NCBI GenBank assembly: GCA_900319485.1 | Contig: ONOQ01000004.1 | Span: 51,688-115,687, forward strand | Reading direction: 5' to 3' | Source: an uncultured Bacteroidales bacterium | GTDB taxonomy: Bacteria; Bacteroidota; Bacteroidia; Bacteroidales; UBA932 | Length of the DNA stretch: 64,000 nt | Shown here: positions 25,127-34,991 of the stretch, piece after piece | How positions within the stretch are numbered: the stretch's first letter is position 1 | Layout of the letters: every line of letters starts with the position of its first letter | Notes under the pieces: generated by a model | Told to the model about the DNA's origin: nothing | The model's input: only the letters and a program-made list of their open reading frames with translations | Databases searched by the model: none | Translations under genes and position numbers: made by a program

Positions 25127-27013
25127 ATGAAAAAGACAATTCAAATACTTATCATAGCCCTGCTGGCAGTGGGTGCGGCCTCCTGCGAAAGCCTCAAGCT
25201 CGGCGATGCCGGCCTCAGCAGAGCCCCGGAGACATCCGGAGCCACTCTGGATACTCTCTTCGCATCCATCAAGGATGCCGACAAAGTCCTTACATCGGCC
25301 TACTACTATCTTCCTTACGGCCTGATTTCCGACTTTGACAGCAAGATGGGTAAGGATATCCTTGAATCTATTACAGACCACTTCGTTTCCAACAAACATA
25401 CGGAAGGCGACGGTCCCAACGACCTCTACTACACCGGCGCCCTTGGAGCAAATATCTCCGGAGACTCAGCTGGCGGTGAAGCCTATCGTTTTGGAGGAGA
25501 GAAGGATTATAACACCATCCGTTACGCCTGGTTCTTCCTTGAGAATGCCGACAGGATTCCGGAAAATTCCAAGGACTTCAACGCGGCGGAACTCGCAAGG
25601 AAGAAGGCCGAGGCCAAAATGTGCCTCGCAATTGCCTATGCCAATATGGTCCGTTATCTGGGCGGCGTTCCCATCATAGACCACCATATTGAAACCAGTG
25701 AGGAAATGCATTTCCCCCGCAACACTTTTGCAGAGACAATAGATTTCATCGTTAGGATGTGCGACGAAGCCGCCCCGGATCTTCCCTGGAGCGTGCCTGC
25801 CACCGAAGACGGCCGTCTCACAAGAGCTGCCGCTTACGGCCTTAAACTCCGCATCCTTTGCTTTGCGGCATCTCCCACCTTCAACTCAGACACGCCATGG
25901 CATCCTGCCGCGGCCGATTGGGAGAATATGGGCAAGTATGTCCGCTATGGCCAGAACTATGACAAAGGTCTCTGGGACAAGGCTAAGGCTGCTGCCGATG
26001 AATTCATGAGCGGACTTGCTTCCGGCGGATTCTACGGCCTTGTACAGGCAGTTCCTACCGGCGTGGATCCTGTTAACGGTCCCTACTGCACTCCAAGGGA
26101 CTACCGCCTTGCATATCGTGACGCCTATAATAAGCGCGGCACCATAGAGAGCATCATCTCCGTGCGCAAGAGCAACAGTACCAGCTATCACGACAAAAAT
26201 ATGGACCTCCAGGACGACTTCGGATGCGGCGCCACCCTTAATTGGGTGAACAAGTTCCCCTATGCCGACGGAACTCCCTTCCCGGAGGACTTCGACTGGA
26301 GCAACCCCACTTCCGGCGGCCCCGACAGGAATCCCTTCTTCAAAGCCGATGTCCAGGGGCAGCTCAATGTGGACAACAGCCTCTTCACGGAAACCCGTGA
26401 CCCCCGCCTCTATGAGAACGTCTGCGTTCCCGGTGACAAGTGGAAGAACGGCAACGTAGGTCCCACTTACACCAACGCCAAGAGTCCCAGTTTCCAGGAC
26501 GGCAACACCGGCTTCCTGCAGATGAAGTTTATCATGCAGCAGGACAATGACCGCAACACTCCTCCTCACTGGTGCCTTATGCGTTATGCGGAGGTTCTCC
26601 TTAACGCCGCCGAGGCCTACAACGAGTCCAACGGTGGTCCCGACGCAAAGGCCGAGTCCTGGCTCAACGCCGTGCGTGCCCGCGTGGGCCTTCCTCCCGT
26701 GGCAACCGGAATGACCAAGGAGCAGTTCCGCGACGCCCTCATACTCGAGCGTGAACTTGAGTTCGGCTTTGAGGAAGTGCGCTGGTTTGACATGGTCCGC
26801 TGGGGCCTCAAGGACGCATTTACCACAAAGCTCAAGGGCCTGGATGTGGTTGGTAACAAGAGCGCCAACTCCACCAGCTTCACCTTTAAGGTCAAGGATG
26901 CATATCCTCCCAGGGCCTGGTACAACGGCTTTGATACCAAGTGGTATCTTACTCCTATCCCCGCCGTAGAGATTAACAAGGGCTACGGTATGACTCAGAA
27001 TCCGGGTTGGTAA
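25127..27013 (+). CDS. SusD/RagB surface glycan-binding lipoprotein 1
   Basis: A 628-residue SusD-like lipoprotein, the lid of the upstream SusC transporter. The signal peptide MKKTIQILIIALLAVGAASCES has its lipidation cysteine in AASC. Helical TPR-type scaffold segments are visible, including ARKKAEAKMCLAIAYANMVRYLGG and the typical LNAAEAYNESNGG and LNAVRARVGLPPV. The C-terminal family signature FRDALILERELEFGFEEVRWFDMVRWG is present, and the protein ends PGW, as SusD proteins commonly do. It is 11 bp after SusC 1 and 7 bp before SusC 2. Confidence 0.95.
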   Translation: MKKTIQILIIALLAVGAASCESLKLGDAGLSRAPETSGATLDTLFASIKDADKVLTSAYYYLPYGLISDFDSKMGKDILESITDHFVSNKHTEGDGPNDLYYTGALGANISGDSAGGEAYRFGGEKDYNTIRYAWFFLENADRIPENSKDFNAAELARKKAEAKMCLAIAYANMVRYLGGVPIIDHHIETSEEMHFPRNTFAETIDFIVRMCDEAAPDLPWSVPATEDGRLTRAAAYGLKLRILCFAASPTFNSDTPWHPAAADWENMGKYVRYGQNYDKGLWDKAKAAADEFMSGLASGGFYGLVQAVPTGVDPVNGPYCTPRDYRLAYRDAYNKRGTIESIISVRKSNSTSYHDKNMDLQDDFGCGATLNWVNKFPYADGTPFPEDFDWSNPTSGGPDRNPFFKADVQGQLNVDNSLFTETRDPRLYENVCVPGDKWKNGNVGPTYTNAKSPSFQDGNTGFLQMKFIMQQDNDRNTPPHWCLMRYAEVLLNAAEAYNESNGGPDAKAESWLNAVRARVGLPPVATGMTKEQFRDALILERELEFGFEEVRWFDMVRWGLKDAFTTKLKGLDVVGNKSANSTSFTFKVKDAYPPRAWYNGFDTKWYLTPIPAVEINKGYGMTQNPGW

Positions 27014-27020
27014 TCTTAAA

Positions 27021-29765
27021 ATGTACCCGAAGATGAAAAGACTATATACATACATCATACTTCCTTTGCTGTTGGTTTCGATGGCCGCTTCCGCACAGGA
27101 CATCATGGCTCCGACGTGTCAGATCGATTCGATTGACCTTGGAAACATGTTCCACCTGCAGGCTGCCTCAAACGTATCAGCCGGCTCCGAGATTTTTGAC
27201 AGGAGCCCCGAAGTGGACATTGCCAAGGCTCTGTACGGACAGCTGTCCGGCCTCCTTGTAAAGCAGGGAACAGGCCGCAGTGAGGACAACCAGTCCAAGC
27301 TTCGTCTCCACGGTCACAGTCCGCTTATCCTGGTGGATGGTTTTGTACGTGAACTGAACGATATCACCGGTTTGGAGATTGAGTCGGTAACGGTACTTAA
27401 AGACGCCGCCGCTATGGCTCTGTATGGAGTGAAGGGCGCCAACGGAGTGGTAATGATAACCACAAAGCGCGGCCAGGATACTCCGCTCAAGGTGTCGGTC
27501 AAATATCAGTACGGCCTGGCTCTGGCCACCCGCACGCCCAAGTTTGCCGATGCCTATACTTATGCATATTATGTGAACCAGGCCAGTCAGCTTGATGGTC
27601 TTGCCCCACGTTACTCCAATACGGACTTGAACGGTTTTTACAGCACCGTGGGCGGCGCGGCCGATGCCAACCCCTACGCATATCCTAACGTAGACTGGTG
27701 GAACCAGATTTACCGTAACCACGGAGACAACCACCGCGCCCAGTTTACATTCACCGGCGGTAACCGTAACTTCCGTTACTATGCCGCAGTGGATTATGTA
27801 AAAAACAACGCTATGTATGTGACCCCGTCATCGGACAACCGCTACAACGGCCATGTCTATGACAACCGTCTCAGCATCCGCACCAATGTCGATGTCAATA
27901 TCACCAGGTCTACCGCGATGAAGATTGGCGTTATGGCACGTCTGTGGGAGGACAACAAGCCCTATTATATGAGGAGCGGCTCCATCGAGGAAGACATTTA
28001 CAACCTCCCGGCGGCGGCCTATCCCATTAAGCAGGAAGACGGGACCTACGGCGGAAGCGCCTTCTTCAAGACCAAGAACCCCGTGGCAAGCTTCCAGGAG
28101 TCCGGCCAAAACCAGTATTTCCGTCCCAAGGTTCTTGCCGATGTAACGCTGCGTCAGGACTTCGGCGCCCTGGTGAAAGGATTATCGGCCGATATTGCCG
28201 TAGCCTTCGACTACATTGGCAAGATGACGGAGACCGCCACCAAAGACTACCGTTACGCAGAGCTGGTAGGAGGTGCGCTCACTTACTACGGAACAGACTC
28301 CAAGACCATTGATTACAGCCACTGGTTCAGCAGCCTTTCAATGAAATTCGATATGATGGCCCGCGTCAATTACGTCCGCGGCTTTGGAGACCACCACATT
28401 GAAGGTCACCTGGCTTATCGCCAGCGTTCCTGGATCGAGGCAGAGCGCAACGCCTCTTCCAAGACTCAGGAAATTTTCGGAACCGCCAGTTACAATTGGA
28501 AGCAGCGCGTATTCGCGGACCTCGTCCTGAACTATTCAGGATCGGCCTATCTTGCCCCCGGCAAGCGCTTCAACTTCTATCCTGCACTCAGCGTGTCCGG
28601 CATCATTTCCAAGGATCCGTATGTGAAGGCATTCGGTTCAATCGGCCTTTCCGGCAGCGACGGAGACCTGGAGCATGAACTTTGGCGCCAGAATTACGGC
28701 TCATCTAACGGCCATAGCTATAACTTCACCCTCCCTGTAGAGAGTTATTCCGGCCGCGCAGAAGGAAATATGGCAGCCCTTACGCTTGCCCCCGAACAAG
28801 CCGCAACGGCAACCTTGGGCGCCGAGACCCGCCTCTTTGGCAACCGCCTTTATGCCCGTCTGGAAGGCTTCCTTGAAGACCGCACCAAGATTCTGATAGA
28901 ACCCTCCAACGTGTCCGGAGTCCTTGGTGTGGAGATGAACGCCCAGAGCCTCGGTGAGTACAAGTATGCCGGCGCAGACCTTTCCCTTGCGTGGGATGAC
29001 AAAATAGGAGATTTCTCCTATGGCGTCTATGGCAATGCCGGCCTCCTTGGCTCAAAGGTTATAGATGACGGCCAGGCTTTCCAGGCTTACGATTACCTCT
29101 ACCACAAGGGCAACCCCGTGGGTCAGTGCTATGGCCTTGAGGTGGTGGGCTTCTTCAAGGATGAGGCCGATATAGCAGCCAGCCCCGAGCAGCGCTTCGG
29201 AGATGTGCGCCCCGGAGACATCAAGTACAAGGACCAGAATGGCGACGGCGTCATCGACAGCCAGGACAAGGTAAAGCTGATGACCTCCACAACGCCTATG
29301 CTCCAGTACGGATTCGGCCTTCACGCCGCCTGGAAGGGCCTCCAGTTCTATGCCGATTTCCAGGGCGTGGCGGGTGTCACCTTGAGCCTTCTTGACTCTC
29401 CGCTGTACCAGCCGCTCACATCCAGCAACAGCACAATCTCCACAACTTACCTGAGCCGTGAGATTCCGTGGACGCCGGAAACCGCAGACCGCGCTACCAT
29501 GCCCCGCCTTACCACTCAGTCAGGAGAGAACAACTTCCGCTCCAATTCCCTGTATTACCGCGACGGTTCATTCCTCAAGCTCCGTAATATAGGAATCTCC
29601 TATACAATCCCCAGAAGCATCCTCAGGATTTGTGATGCTAACGTGTCCCTGAACGCCACCAACCTGTTCAGCGCCGACACAATCCAGTTTGCAGATCCGG
29701 AGCAGCTTGGAGCCAACTATCCAACCACCCGTGTCTTCTGGGCCGGTGTAAAGTTCAACTTCTAA
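27021..29765 (+). CDS. SusC-like transporter 2, without N-terminal extension
   Basis: A 914-residue SusC/RagA homologue. Two in-frame starts are possible, 27021 and 27033; the second gives the neater signal peptide MKRLYTYIILPLLLVSMAASAQ. The roughly 80-residue CarboxypepD_reg domain of ordinary SusC proteins is absent, so the mature chain enters the plug almost at once. Plug motifs are ALYGQLSGLLVKQG, PLILVDGFVRELNDITGLEI and VLKDAAAMALYGVKGANGVV, followed by the barrel ending GVKFNF. The plug is complete, so this is probably a functional variant, not a remnant. It is paired with the SusD-like gene 13 bp downstream and may take a different oligomer length or a modified form. Confidence 0.92.
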   Translation: MYPKMKRLYTYIILPLLLVSMAASAQDIMAPTCQIDSIDLGNMFHLQAASNVSAGSEIFDRSPEVDIAKALYGQLSGLLVKQGTGRSEDNQSKLRLHGHSPLILVDGFVRELNDITGLEIESVTVLKDAAAMALYGVKGANGVVMITTKRGQDTPLKVSVKYQYGLALATRTPKFADAYTYAYYVNQASQLDGLAPRYSNTDLNGFYSTVGGAADANPYAYPNVDWWNQIYRNHGDNHRAQFTFTGGNRNFRYYAAVDYVKNNAMYVTPSSDNRYNGHVYDNRLSIRTNVDVNITRSTAMKIGVMARLWEDNKPYYMRSGSIEEDIYNLPAAAYPIKQEDGTYGGSAFFKTKNPVASFQESGQNQYFRPKVLADVTLRQDFGALVKGLSADIAVAFDYIGKMTETATKDYRYAELVGGALTYYGTDSKTIDYSHWFSSLSMKFDMMARVNYVRGFGDHHIEGHLAYRQRSWIEAERNASSKTQEIFGTASYNWKQRVFADLVLNYSGSAYLAPGKRFNFYPALSVSGIISKDPYVKAFGSIGLSGSDGDLEHELWRQNYGSSNGHSYNFTLPVESYSGRAEGNMAALTLAPEQAATATLGAETRLFGNRLYARLEGFLEDRTKILIEPSNVSGVLGVEMNAQSLGEYKYAGADLSLAWDDKIGDFSYGVYGNAGLLGSKVIDDGQAFQAYDYLYHKGNPVGQCYGLEVVGFFKDEADIAASPEQRFGDVRPGDIKYKDQNGDGVIDSQDKVKLMTSTTPMLQYGFGLHAAWKGLQFYADFQGVAGVTLSLLDSPLYQPLTSSNSTISTTYLSREIPWTPETADRATMPRLTTQSGENNFRSNSLYYRDGSFLKLRNIGISYTIPRSILRICDANVSLNATNLFSADTIQFADPEQLGANYPTTRVFWAGVKFNF

Positions 29766-29778
29766 ACCGGGAAACGAA

Positions 29779-31479
29779 ATGAAAAAGATTATTTACATAC
29801 TTTCCACAGTTCTGCTTGCAGCAGGCTGCCATTTCCTGGATTTCGATGAGACATCATCGCTCTACGACAGGGACGACATGTACTCCACGTACAGTAATAT
29901 CCAGAAGATGCTCACAAACGTCTATGGATATATGCCTTGCAAGGATATCGCCGATGTAAGCAGCGCGCTCAGGGACTGCGGCTCGGATGATGCAGAGTAT
30001 GCAGACCCCGATGCCTCCGTCCAGCTGTTTACCAACGGCAACTGGAGCGCAGTCCAGACCGTAGACACTAAGTGGACGTTCTATAACGCAATCCGCTCGG
30101 CCAATGAGTTCCTGGAGTCCATGAAAACCGCAGATATCTCAAGGTATCAATACGACACCAAGTATCCCGGATATATGGAACATATGGCCCTGTTCCCCTA
30201 TGAGGCCAGGACTCTCCGCGCTTTCTACCTGTTTGAGCTTGCCCGCCGTTACGGGGACATAGCGATGCCGGTAGACGTGATGCTTACCACGGAGCAGGCA
30301 AATTCAATAGGAAAAACATCCTTTGACGATGTTGTAAAATACATTGCCGAAGAATGTGACACCTGCGCCAAATATCTCCCGGATACCTATATCGGTATAC
30401 TTGACGACGAATACGGCCGCGTTACCAGAGGTTTTGCCAAGGCTCTCAAGACCAAGGCCCTTCTTTATGCCGCCAGCCCGCTTCACAATTCGGCGTCTGA
30501 TGTGGAGAAGTGGAAGAAAGCCGGTTTCGCCGCAAAGGAGGTGATTGAGCTTAAGAGCGGTAACGGTACCCCCGTCTATGTCCTTGACCCCGCAGAGAAA
30601 GCCAACAACATCATTCCTTCTCCGGAGGTTATTCTCCAAATCATGCGCTCTGAGAGCAACAGCTTTGAGAAGTACAACTTCCCCGTAAGATTTACTATGG
30701 GGCAGCGCACTTCAATGGCAGGAACCTATCCTACGCAGAACCTGGTGGATGCCTTCCAGACAATTGGAGGATACGACGTAACCCTTGGGGCCGATGGCTG
30801 GCACAGCGCCGATCCCGCCTTCAACCCCGCCGATCCTTACGGCGGCCGTGATCCCCGCCTTGCCCGTGCCGTCCTTGCCGACGGAATGGCGTTCAAGGGC
30901 TCCGTCATTGACGTGAGCGTAGGTGGTGCAGACTATTCCGCCACCAGACAGGACCTTGGCTCTCCAACCGGCTATTACCTCCGCAAGTACATCATCGAAT
31001 CCTGTGACTTCACTCCTGAAGCCGAGGTCTCCGGCAAGCACAGCTGGATCGTATCCCGCTATGCCGAAATCCTCCTCAGCTATGCCGAGGCTGTGAACGA
31101 GGTCCTGGGCCCGGACGGTACAGACGCCGACTTTACCCTCAGCGCCCGCGAGGCCCTTAACCAGGTTCGCGCCAATGCCGGAATGCCCAACGTGACAGTT
31201 GGCGGCAAGGATGAGTTCCGCAAGGCTGTACAGCGTGAATGGCGCGTGGAATTTGCCTTTGAAGACCATCGTTTCTGGGATGTCCGCCGTTGGAAAATTG
31301 CGGCCGATACCCAGAAGTCTGTTTCCGGTGTGGAAATCACAAATGCTGGCGGAACAAAAACCTATGCCCGCAAGCTTGTGGAGAACCGCACCTGGGACGA
31401 CAAGATGTACCTCTATCCCATCCCTCAGTCCGAGCTGTTCTGCAACCCTAACCTTGGGCCTCAAAACCCCGGATGGTAG
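29779..31479 (+). CDS. SusD/RagB surface glycan-binding lipoprotein 2
   Basis: A 566-residue SusD homologue with a clear lipobox (LLAAGC, Cys17). The N-terminal SusD-like segment includes YDRDDMYSTYSNIQKMLTNVYGYM. Further scaffold motifs are LRAFYLFELARRYGDIAMP, AKALKTKALLYAASPLHN and EILLSYAEAVNEV. The C-terminal signature is VQREWRVEFAFEDHRFWDVRRWK, ending NPGW. It partners the preceding SusC-like gene. Sequence is clearly diverged from the first SusD, so the two pairs probably bind different ligands instead of being a recent duplication. Confidence 0.93.
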   Translation: MKKIIYILSTVLLAAGCHFLDFDETSSLYDRDDMYSTYSNIQKMLTNVYGYMPCKDIADVSSALRDCGSDDAEYADPDASVQLFTNGNWSAVQTVDTKWTFYNAIRSANEFLESMKTADISRYQYDTKYPGYMEHMALFPYEARTLRAFYLFELARRYGDIAMPVDVMLTTEQANSIGKTSFDDVVKYIAEECDTCAKYLPDTYIGILDDEYGRVTRGFAKALKTKALLYAASPLHNSASDVEKWKKAGFAAKEVIELKSGNGTPVYVLDPAEKANNIIPSPEVILQIMRSESNSFEKYNFPVRFTMGQRTSMAGTYPTQNLVDAFQTIGGYDVTLGADGWHSADPAFNPADPYGGRDPRLARAVLADGMAFKGSVIDVSVGGADYSATRQDLGSPTGYYLRKYIIESCDFTPEAEVSGKHSWIVSRYAEILLSYAEAVNEVLGPDGTDADFTLSAREALNQVRANAGMPNVTVGGKDEFRKAVQREWRVEFAFEDHRFWDVRRWKIAADTQKSVSGVEITNAGGTKTYARKLVENRTWDDKMYLYPIPQSELFCNPNLGPQNPGW

Positions 31480-31506
31480 TTCTCTAATGACTTAATTTGA
31501 AAAGAC

Positions 31507-33075
31507 ATGAAACAGATATTTCATTTCATTTTGATTGGTTTCACTCTTTCGGCAATGTTTGCCGGCTGCTCATCCAAAAATGAGATTCCTCAGGCGAACA
31601 AGGATGTTGTAGAGCTCCGTTACCGTGTAGAGAGCGAATACCAGCTTCCAGCCAGGGACGCGGCCCCCTTCACCATCGTGGTGAAATCCAGCCGTCCCTG
31701 GAGCATAGCCAGCCAGCACCCGGACTGGTGCATCATCGGCCAGGAGGAAGGTGAGGCGGTAGATGGCGCCCTGGTACATGAGGGAAAGGGCGAAAGCACT
31801 TCCGTGAAGGTCCAGTACTACGACAACACAGACCTGGACGACCGAATAGACAAAATTGAGATAGCCAGCGATTATCTGGTGGCAAAGACCGTTACGGTTT
31901 ACCAGAGGGGTATCGCTTACCTCAATGTTCCTGAGGCCGATATAGAAGGCGGTTTGTTTGTAGAAAAGCCCCAGGGCTCCGTGACCATCAACATAAAGGC
32001 CAACCAGAAGTGGAGCACCAAGATCCTTCCTTATGAGGGTGGAACAACGGACTGGCTTTCAATTTCCGAGGGTGAAACCGGAGAACTTGACGGCACCGTC
32101 ACGGTGGCAGTCAAGGAGAATACCGGCGAAAAGCGCTATGCTTTCGTAGGTGTCTATGACCGTCACGACGAAGAACGTGCAATGATCAAGATAACCCAGG
32201 ACGGTGTCCAGCTGGATCCGGAAGCCTTTGAAATCCGCCTTGGCTATGATCAGGTTGCCGCAACCCTCCACGTGGTTTCCAACAGCGCATGGGTGGTGGA
32301 AAAACAGGGAGAGTCAGACTGGTTCAGTATTGACAATCCTACCGGCCACAATAATGACGGAGACTTCTCCATCACGGTGCAGCCAAACCCGGACGGAAAA
32401 GCACTCCGTAAGGGCGTGGTTACAATCAAGACCGTCCCCACAAATTCGGGGGATCCCGTGATTGAGAAGGAAATAGCCATCAAGCAGGCGTATCCTATCA
32501 ACCCCGTACGCGTGGTTATGAACAATGATGTTATGGGCTCCTGGAGTTCCGACTGGGCTAATGCTCCCATATTCACAGAGGGCGTTGGAACGCTCTTCAC
32601 GTCCAAGGCACGTCTACACAACGGAGAGATGAAGTTTGGAACCTACTCGTTCCGCTGGAAAGACTGGACGGACGATGTCCGTATCCGTCACTGGTTCTGC
32701 TTCTCCAAGAGCGCGGAACTCAAGATTGACGTACGTCCCACCAAGCCGTATATCAGCTTTGACTTCAACGCCCCTGACGGCCTTGACACCCAGAAACCCT
32801 CAATCATCTACTCCTATGATGCCATAGACTGGTCCAAGCCCGTTGAGGTAACTGTCAAGTTTGACCCCAGCGGAACTGAATACTGTCATGTTACCTACCT
32901 GTGCAACGGTGTTGAGATGGCGTCCTTCGACACTTCCGAAAACACCATGTGCACAACAACGTGGGGCAGCGACATCAATATGTACATTGGCGCAGACCTT
33001 GAATCAGGAAAGACTGCCGGCAGCGCTGTCCTTGAATGGTATGAGTACACTGAGCCTATCAATTGGGATAATTAA
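31507..33075 (+). CDS. BACON-domain surface lipoprotein (SusE/F position)
   Basis: A 522-residue lipoprotein; the lipobox is in SAMFAGCSS. Three consecutive BACON-type beta-sandwich repeats are visible at about 36-145, 150-240 and 243-350. Each ends with the usual KTVTVYQRG, AMIKITQDG or KEIAIKQAY strand and carries a Trp near its start (RPWSIAS, QKWSTKI, SAWVVEK). The C-terminal 170 residues form a further beta-rich module (FGTYSFRWKDWTDDVRIRHWFCFS, then VLEWYEYTEPI). It may be a concanavalin-like binding domain, but I cannot assign it. Position after two SusCD pairs and the architecture fit a surface glycan-binding protein that holds the polymer. Confidence 0.85.
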   Translation: MKQIFHFILIGFTLSAMFAGCSSKNEIPQANKDVVELRYRVESEYQLPARDAAPFTIVVKSSRPWSIASQHPDWCIIGQEEGEAVDGALVHEGKGESTSVKVQYYDNTDLDDRIDKIEIASDYLVAKTVTVYQRGIAYLNVPEADIEGGLFVEKPQGSVTINIKANQKWSTKILPYEGGTTDWLSISEGETGELDGTVTVAVKENTGEKRYAFVGVYDRHDEERAMIKITQDGVQLDPEAFEIRLGYDQVAATLHVVSNSAWVVEKQGESDWFSIDNPTGHNNDGDFSITVQPNPDGKALRKGVVTIKTVPTNSGDPVIEKEIAIKQAYPINPVRVVMNNDVMGSWSSDWANAPIFTEGVGTLFTSKARLHNGEMKFGTYSFRWKDWTDDVRIRHWFCFSKSAELKIDVRPTKPYISFDFNAPDGLDTQKPSIIYSYDAIDWSKPVEVTVKFDPSGTEYCHVTYLCNGVEMASFDTSENTMCTTTWGSDINMYIGADLESGKTAGSAVLEWYEYTEPINWDN

Positions 33076-33088
33076 GAAAGGAAGAGAT

Positions 33089-34933
33089 ATGAAAAAGATA
33101 TTTGCAAGTTTAGCAATCCTTTCAACCGTGGCCGTCCTCTTCTCATGTGCCCAAAAGGAAAACACCCCCTCAGGTGGTGAAACTCCCGGGAAAAAGCAGG
33201 AAGTGGAGCCCGTCTCCCTGCCTCTTACCTTTGTCCTTCCAGCCAATGCTGAAAAAACAGCCTGGGTGGCGGGAGACAAGATAGTTGTGCATGGAGAATA
33301 TGCAAAAGACCAGGTGACCGTAACCCTTGCCGCCGGAGATATCAGCTCCGACGGCAAGACGGCCAGCCTTACCGTAGATGGCCTCAAGCCCTATGTCCGT
33401 GAGGATGTGGGGAGCACCCTGTATGCCGGCTATCCGGCCGATGCCGTGGACCTTCTGCCCCACTGCTTCTTCTACACCAAGTTCAATACGTCCAACCGTT
33501 ATCTTCTTGCGGCCTGCAATGATGCCCAGAACAAGTTCCAGTTTATGGAGGTCTGTTCCCGTCTCAGTTTCTCCGTAAACGGCGATTTTGACTCTTATGC
33601 CATTACCGGCAGGAAAGACGCCGTAACGGGATACGAAGCCTTGCAGGTGAAGATTACTGATAAGGAGCAGAACCTGAACCAGTACCGTCAGGGAGCCCTG
33701 GTAACCGTAACAGGAAAACTGGCTTCCGGCGCCCAGGCAATCTATGTCCCCGCCGGCACTGTTCTTCCCAGCGGTTTTGACCTGAAGTTCTTCAAGGACG
33801 GCGAGGCCAAGAAGGTTTACACTGAAAAGGAAGAGGTCTCCTTTAAGGAGAGTGGCCTGGACCTTGGTGACATTACTGCAGACCTGACAGGGTTCCAGCA
33901 GGCCATCGATGTGACCAAGGCGGTGAACCTTGCTCCTGACGGCAACGCCAACTGCTATATTGTTACAGAGCCGGGAATCTATAAGTTCCCTACGGTGAAG
34001 GGTAACAGTTCAAAATCAGTTGGCTCCGTAGAAAGCACAAATGTGTTATGGGAGACCTGGAACAATGGAGAAACCGTGACAGAGGGCAGCCTCATAAGCA
34101 TCACCATGTTCGAGGGAGGCCAGTTCTACTTTGAGGTTCCTTCACCGTTCCATGCCGGTAACGCCCTTGTCGCCGTTCTGGACGAGAATGAGACAATCCT
34201 CTGGAGCTGGCACATCTGGATGCCGGAGACAGCGCCCACTGCAGACGAATACGGTTATGCCGCGGGGTGCAAGATTATGAGCCGCAACCTGGGCGCCCTG
34301 GTGGACACCCAGCCCGGAGTTATGGCCGATCCCCGTTCCTTCGGCCTGTTCTACCAGTGGGGTCGCAAGGATCCGTTCCTGGGCCCGAAGGAAGCCGGCT
34401 CCGACGAATCGGCAACATTCGTGGGAACAGCCATGACAACCTATTCAGAACGCGTTACTCAAGATCAGTCATCTGACGACCTGGAAGATACGGCCGCCAT
34501 GCCCACCACTTTCCTCACGGTCACCGGAGCAGACTGGAATTTGATTGACGACCGCGAAGCCTGGGGAGACCAGGAGCGTTCCAACAAGAAGACCATCTAC
34601 GACCCCTGTCCGTATGGTTACCGTGTAGGAGGACGTAAGCGTGGTCAGTTCTATGAGCCGGACAAGAATCCCGCAGTCGCGGCAACCTTCAGCGCCGACG
34701 TTGAAAAAGCGTATTACCTGATTGGTAATCCGTCTGCGGCATTCCCTCTCTGCGGATATCTCAACGAAGACGGGACTTATTACGCAGACGGCGCGTTGGT
34801 CTGGAACACTCATATGGACCACGATACCGCTAACTCCACATACTGTATGTTGGTGTCAGACGGAGTCCTTAAGAAAGGCCAGAAGTCCCGTTCCATCGGC
34901 GCTTCAATCCGCTGCGAAACCTACGACGAATAG
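33089..34933 (+). CDS. Fimbrillin-like plus FISUMP-like surface lipoprotein
   Basis: A 614-residue lipoprotein starting MKKIFASLAILSTVAVLFSC. The first half (about 45-270) resembles fimbrillin-like modules of Bacteroidales, with the typical opening LTFVLPANAEKTAWVAGDKIVV and a repeated beta pattern. The second half contains a module shared with the next gene: NANCYIVTEPGIYKFPTVKG, LWSWHIWMP, FGLFYQWGRKDPF, IYDPCPYGYRVG and a terminal IRC. I associate this cysteine-containing module with the Fibrobacter succinogenes major paralogous (FISUMP) type, from memory only. Its role in the locus is unknown; presentation on the cell surface and binding of glycan are plausible. The next gene follows after a 58-bp gap with a strong hairpin. 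Confidence 0.75.
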   Translation: MKKIFASLAILSTVAVLFSCAQKENTPSGGETPGKKQEVEPVSLPLTFVLPANAEKTAWVAGDKIVVHGEYAKDQVTVTLAAGDISSDGKTASLTVDGLKPYVREDVGSTLYAGYPADAVDLLPHCFFYTKFNTSNRYLLAACNDAQNKFQFMEVCSRLSFSVNGDFDSYAITGRKDAVTGYEALQVKITDKEQNLNQYRQGALVTVTGKLASGAQAIYVPAGTVLPSGFDLKFFKDGEAKKVYTEKEEVSFKESGLDLGDITADLTGFQQAIDVTKAVNLAPDGNANCYIVTEPGIYKFPTVKGNSSKSVGSVESTNVLWETWNNGETVTEGSLISITMFEGGQFYFEVPSPFHAGNALVAVLDENETILWSWHIWMPETAPTADEYGYAAGCKIMSRNLGALVDTQPGVMADPRSFGLFYQWGRKDPFLGPKEAGSDESATFVGTAMTTYSERVTQDQSSDDLEDTAAMPTTFLTVTGADWNLIDDREAWGDQERSNKKTIYDPCPYGYRVGGRKRGQFYEPDKNPAVAATFSADVEKAYYLIGNPSAAFPLCGYLNEDGTYYADGALVWNTHMDHDTANSTYCMLVSDGVLKKGQKSRSIGASIRCETYDE

Positions 34934-34939
34934 TACTGC

Positions 34940-34985
34940 TTTTATCCGCCAGGCTCCGACCGGCCTGGCGGGTGCCTGGATAAAA
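34940..34985 (+). repeat. Nested hairpin between two PUL lipoprotein genes
   Basis: CCGCCAGGC (34946-34954) pairs perfectly with GCCTGGCGG (34963-34971). TTTTATCC (34940-34947) can pair with GGATAAAA (34978-34985) as an alternative outer stem sharing two bases. No T-tract follows. It may be an mRNA processing or stability element, or a partial terminator, within the operon. Confidence 0.5.
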
Positions 34986-34991
34986 CTTGAT

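Noticed and set aside
25886-27106. 406-codon open frame on the minus strand
   Set aside because: Antisense to SusD 1, with a biased composition reflecting the GC-rich third positions of the real gene. No start signal or homologous motif.
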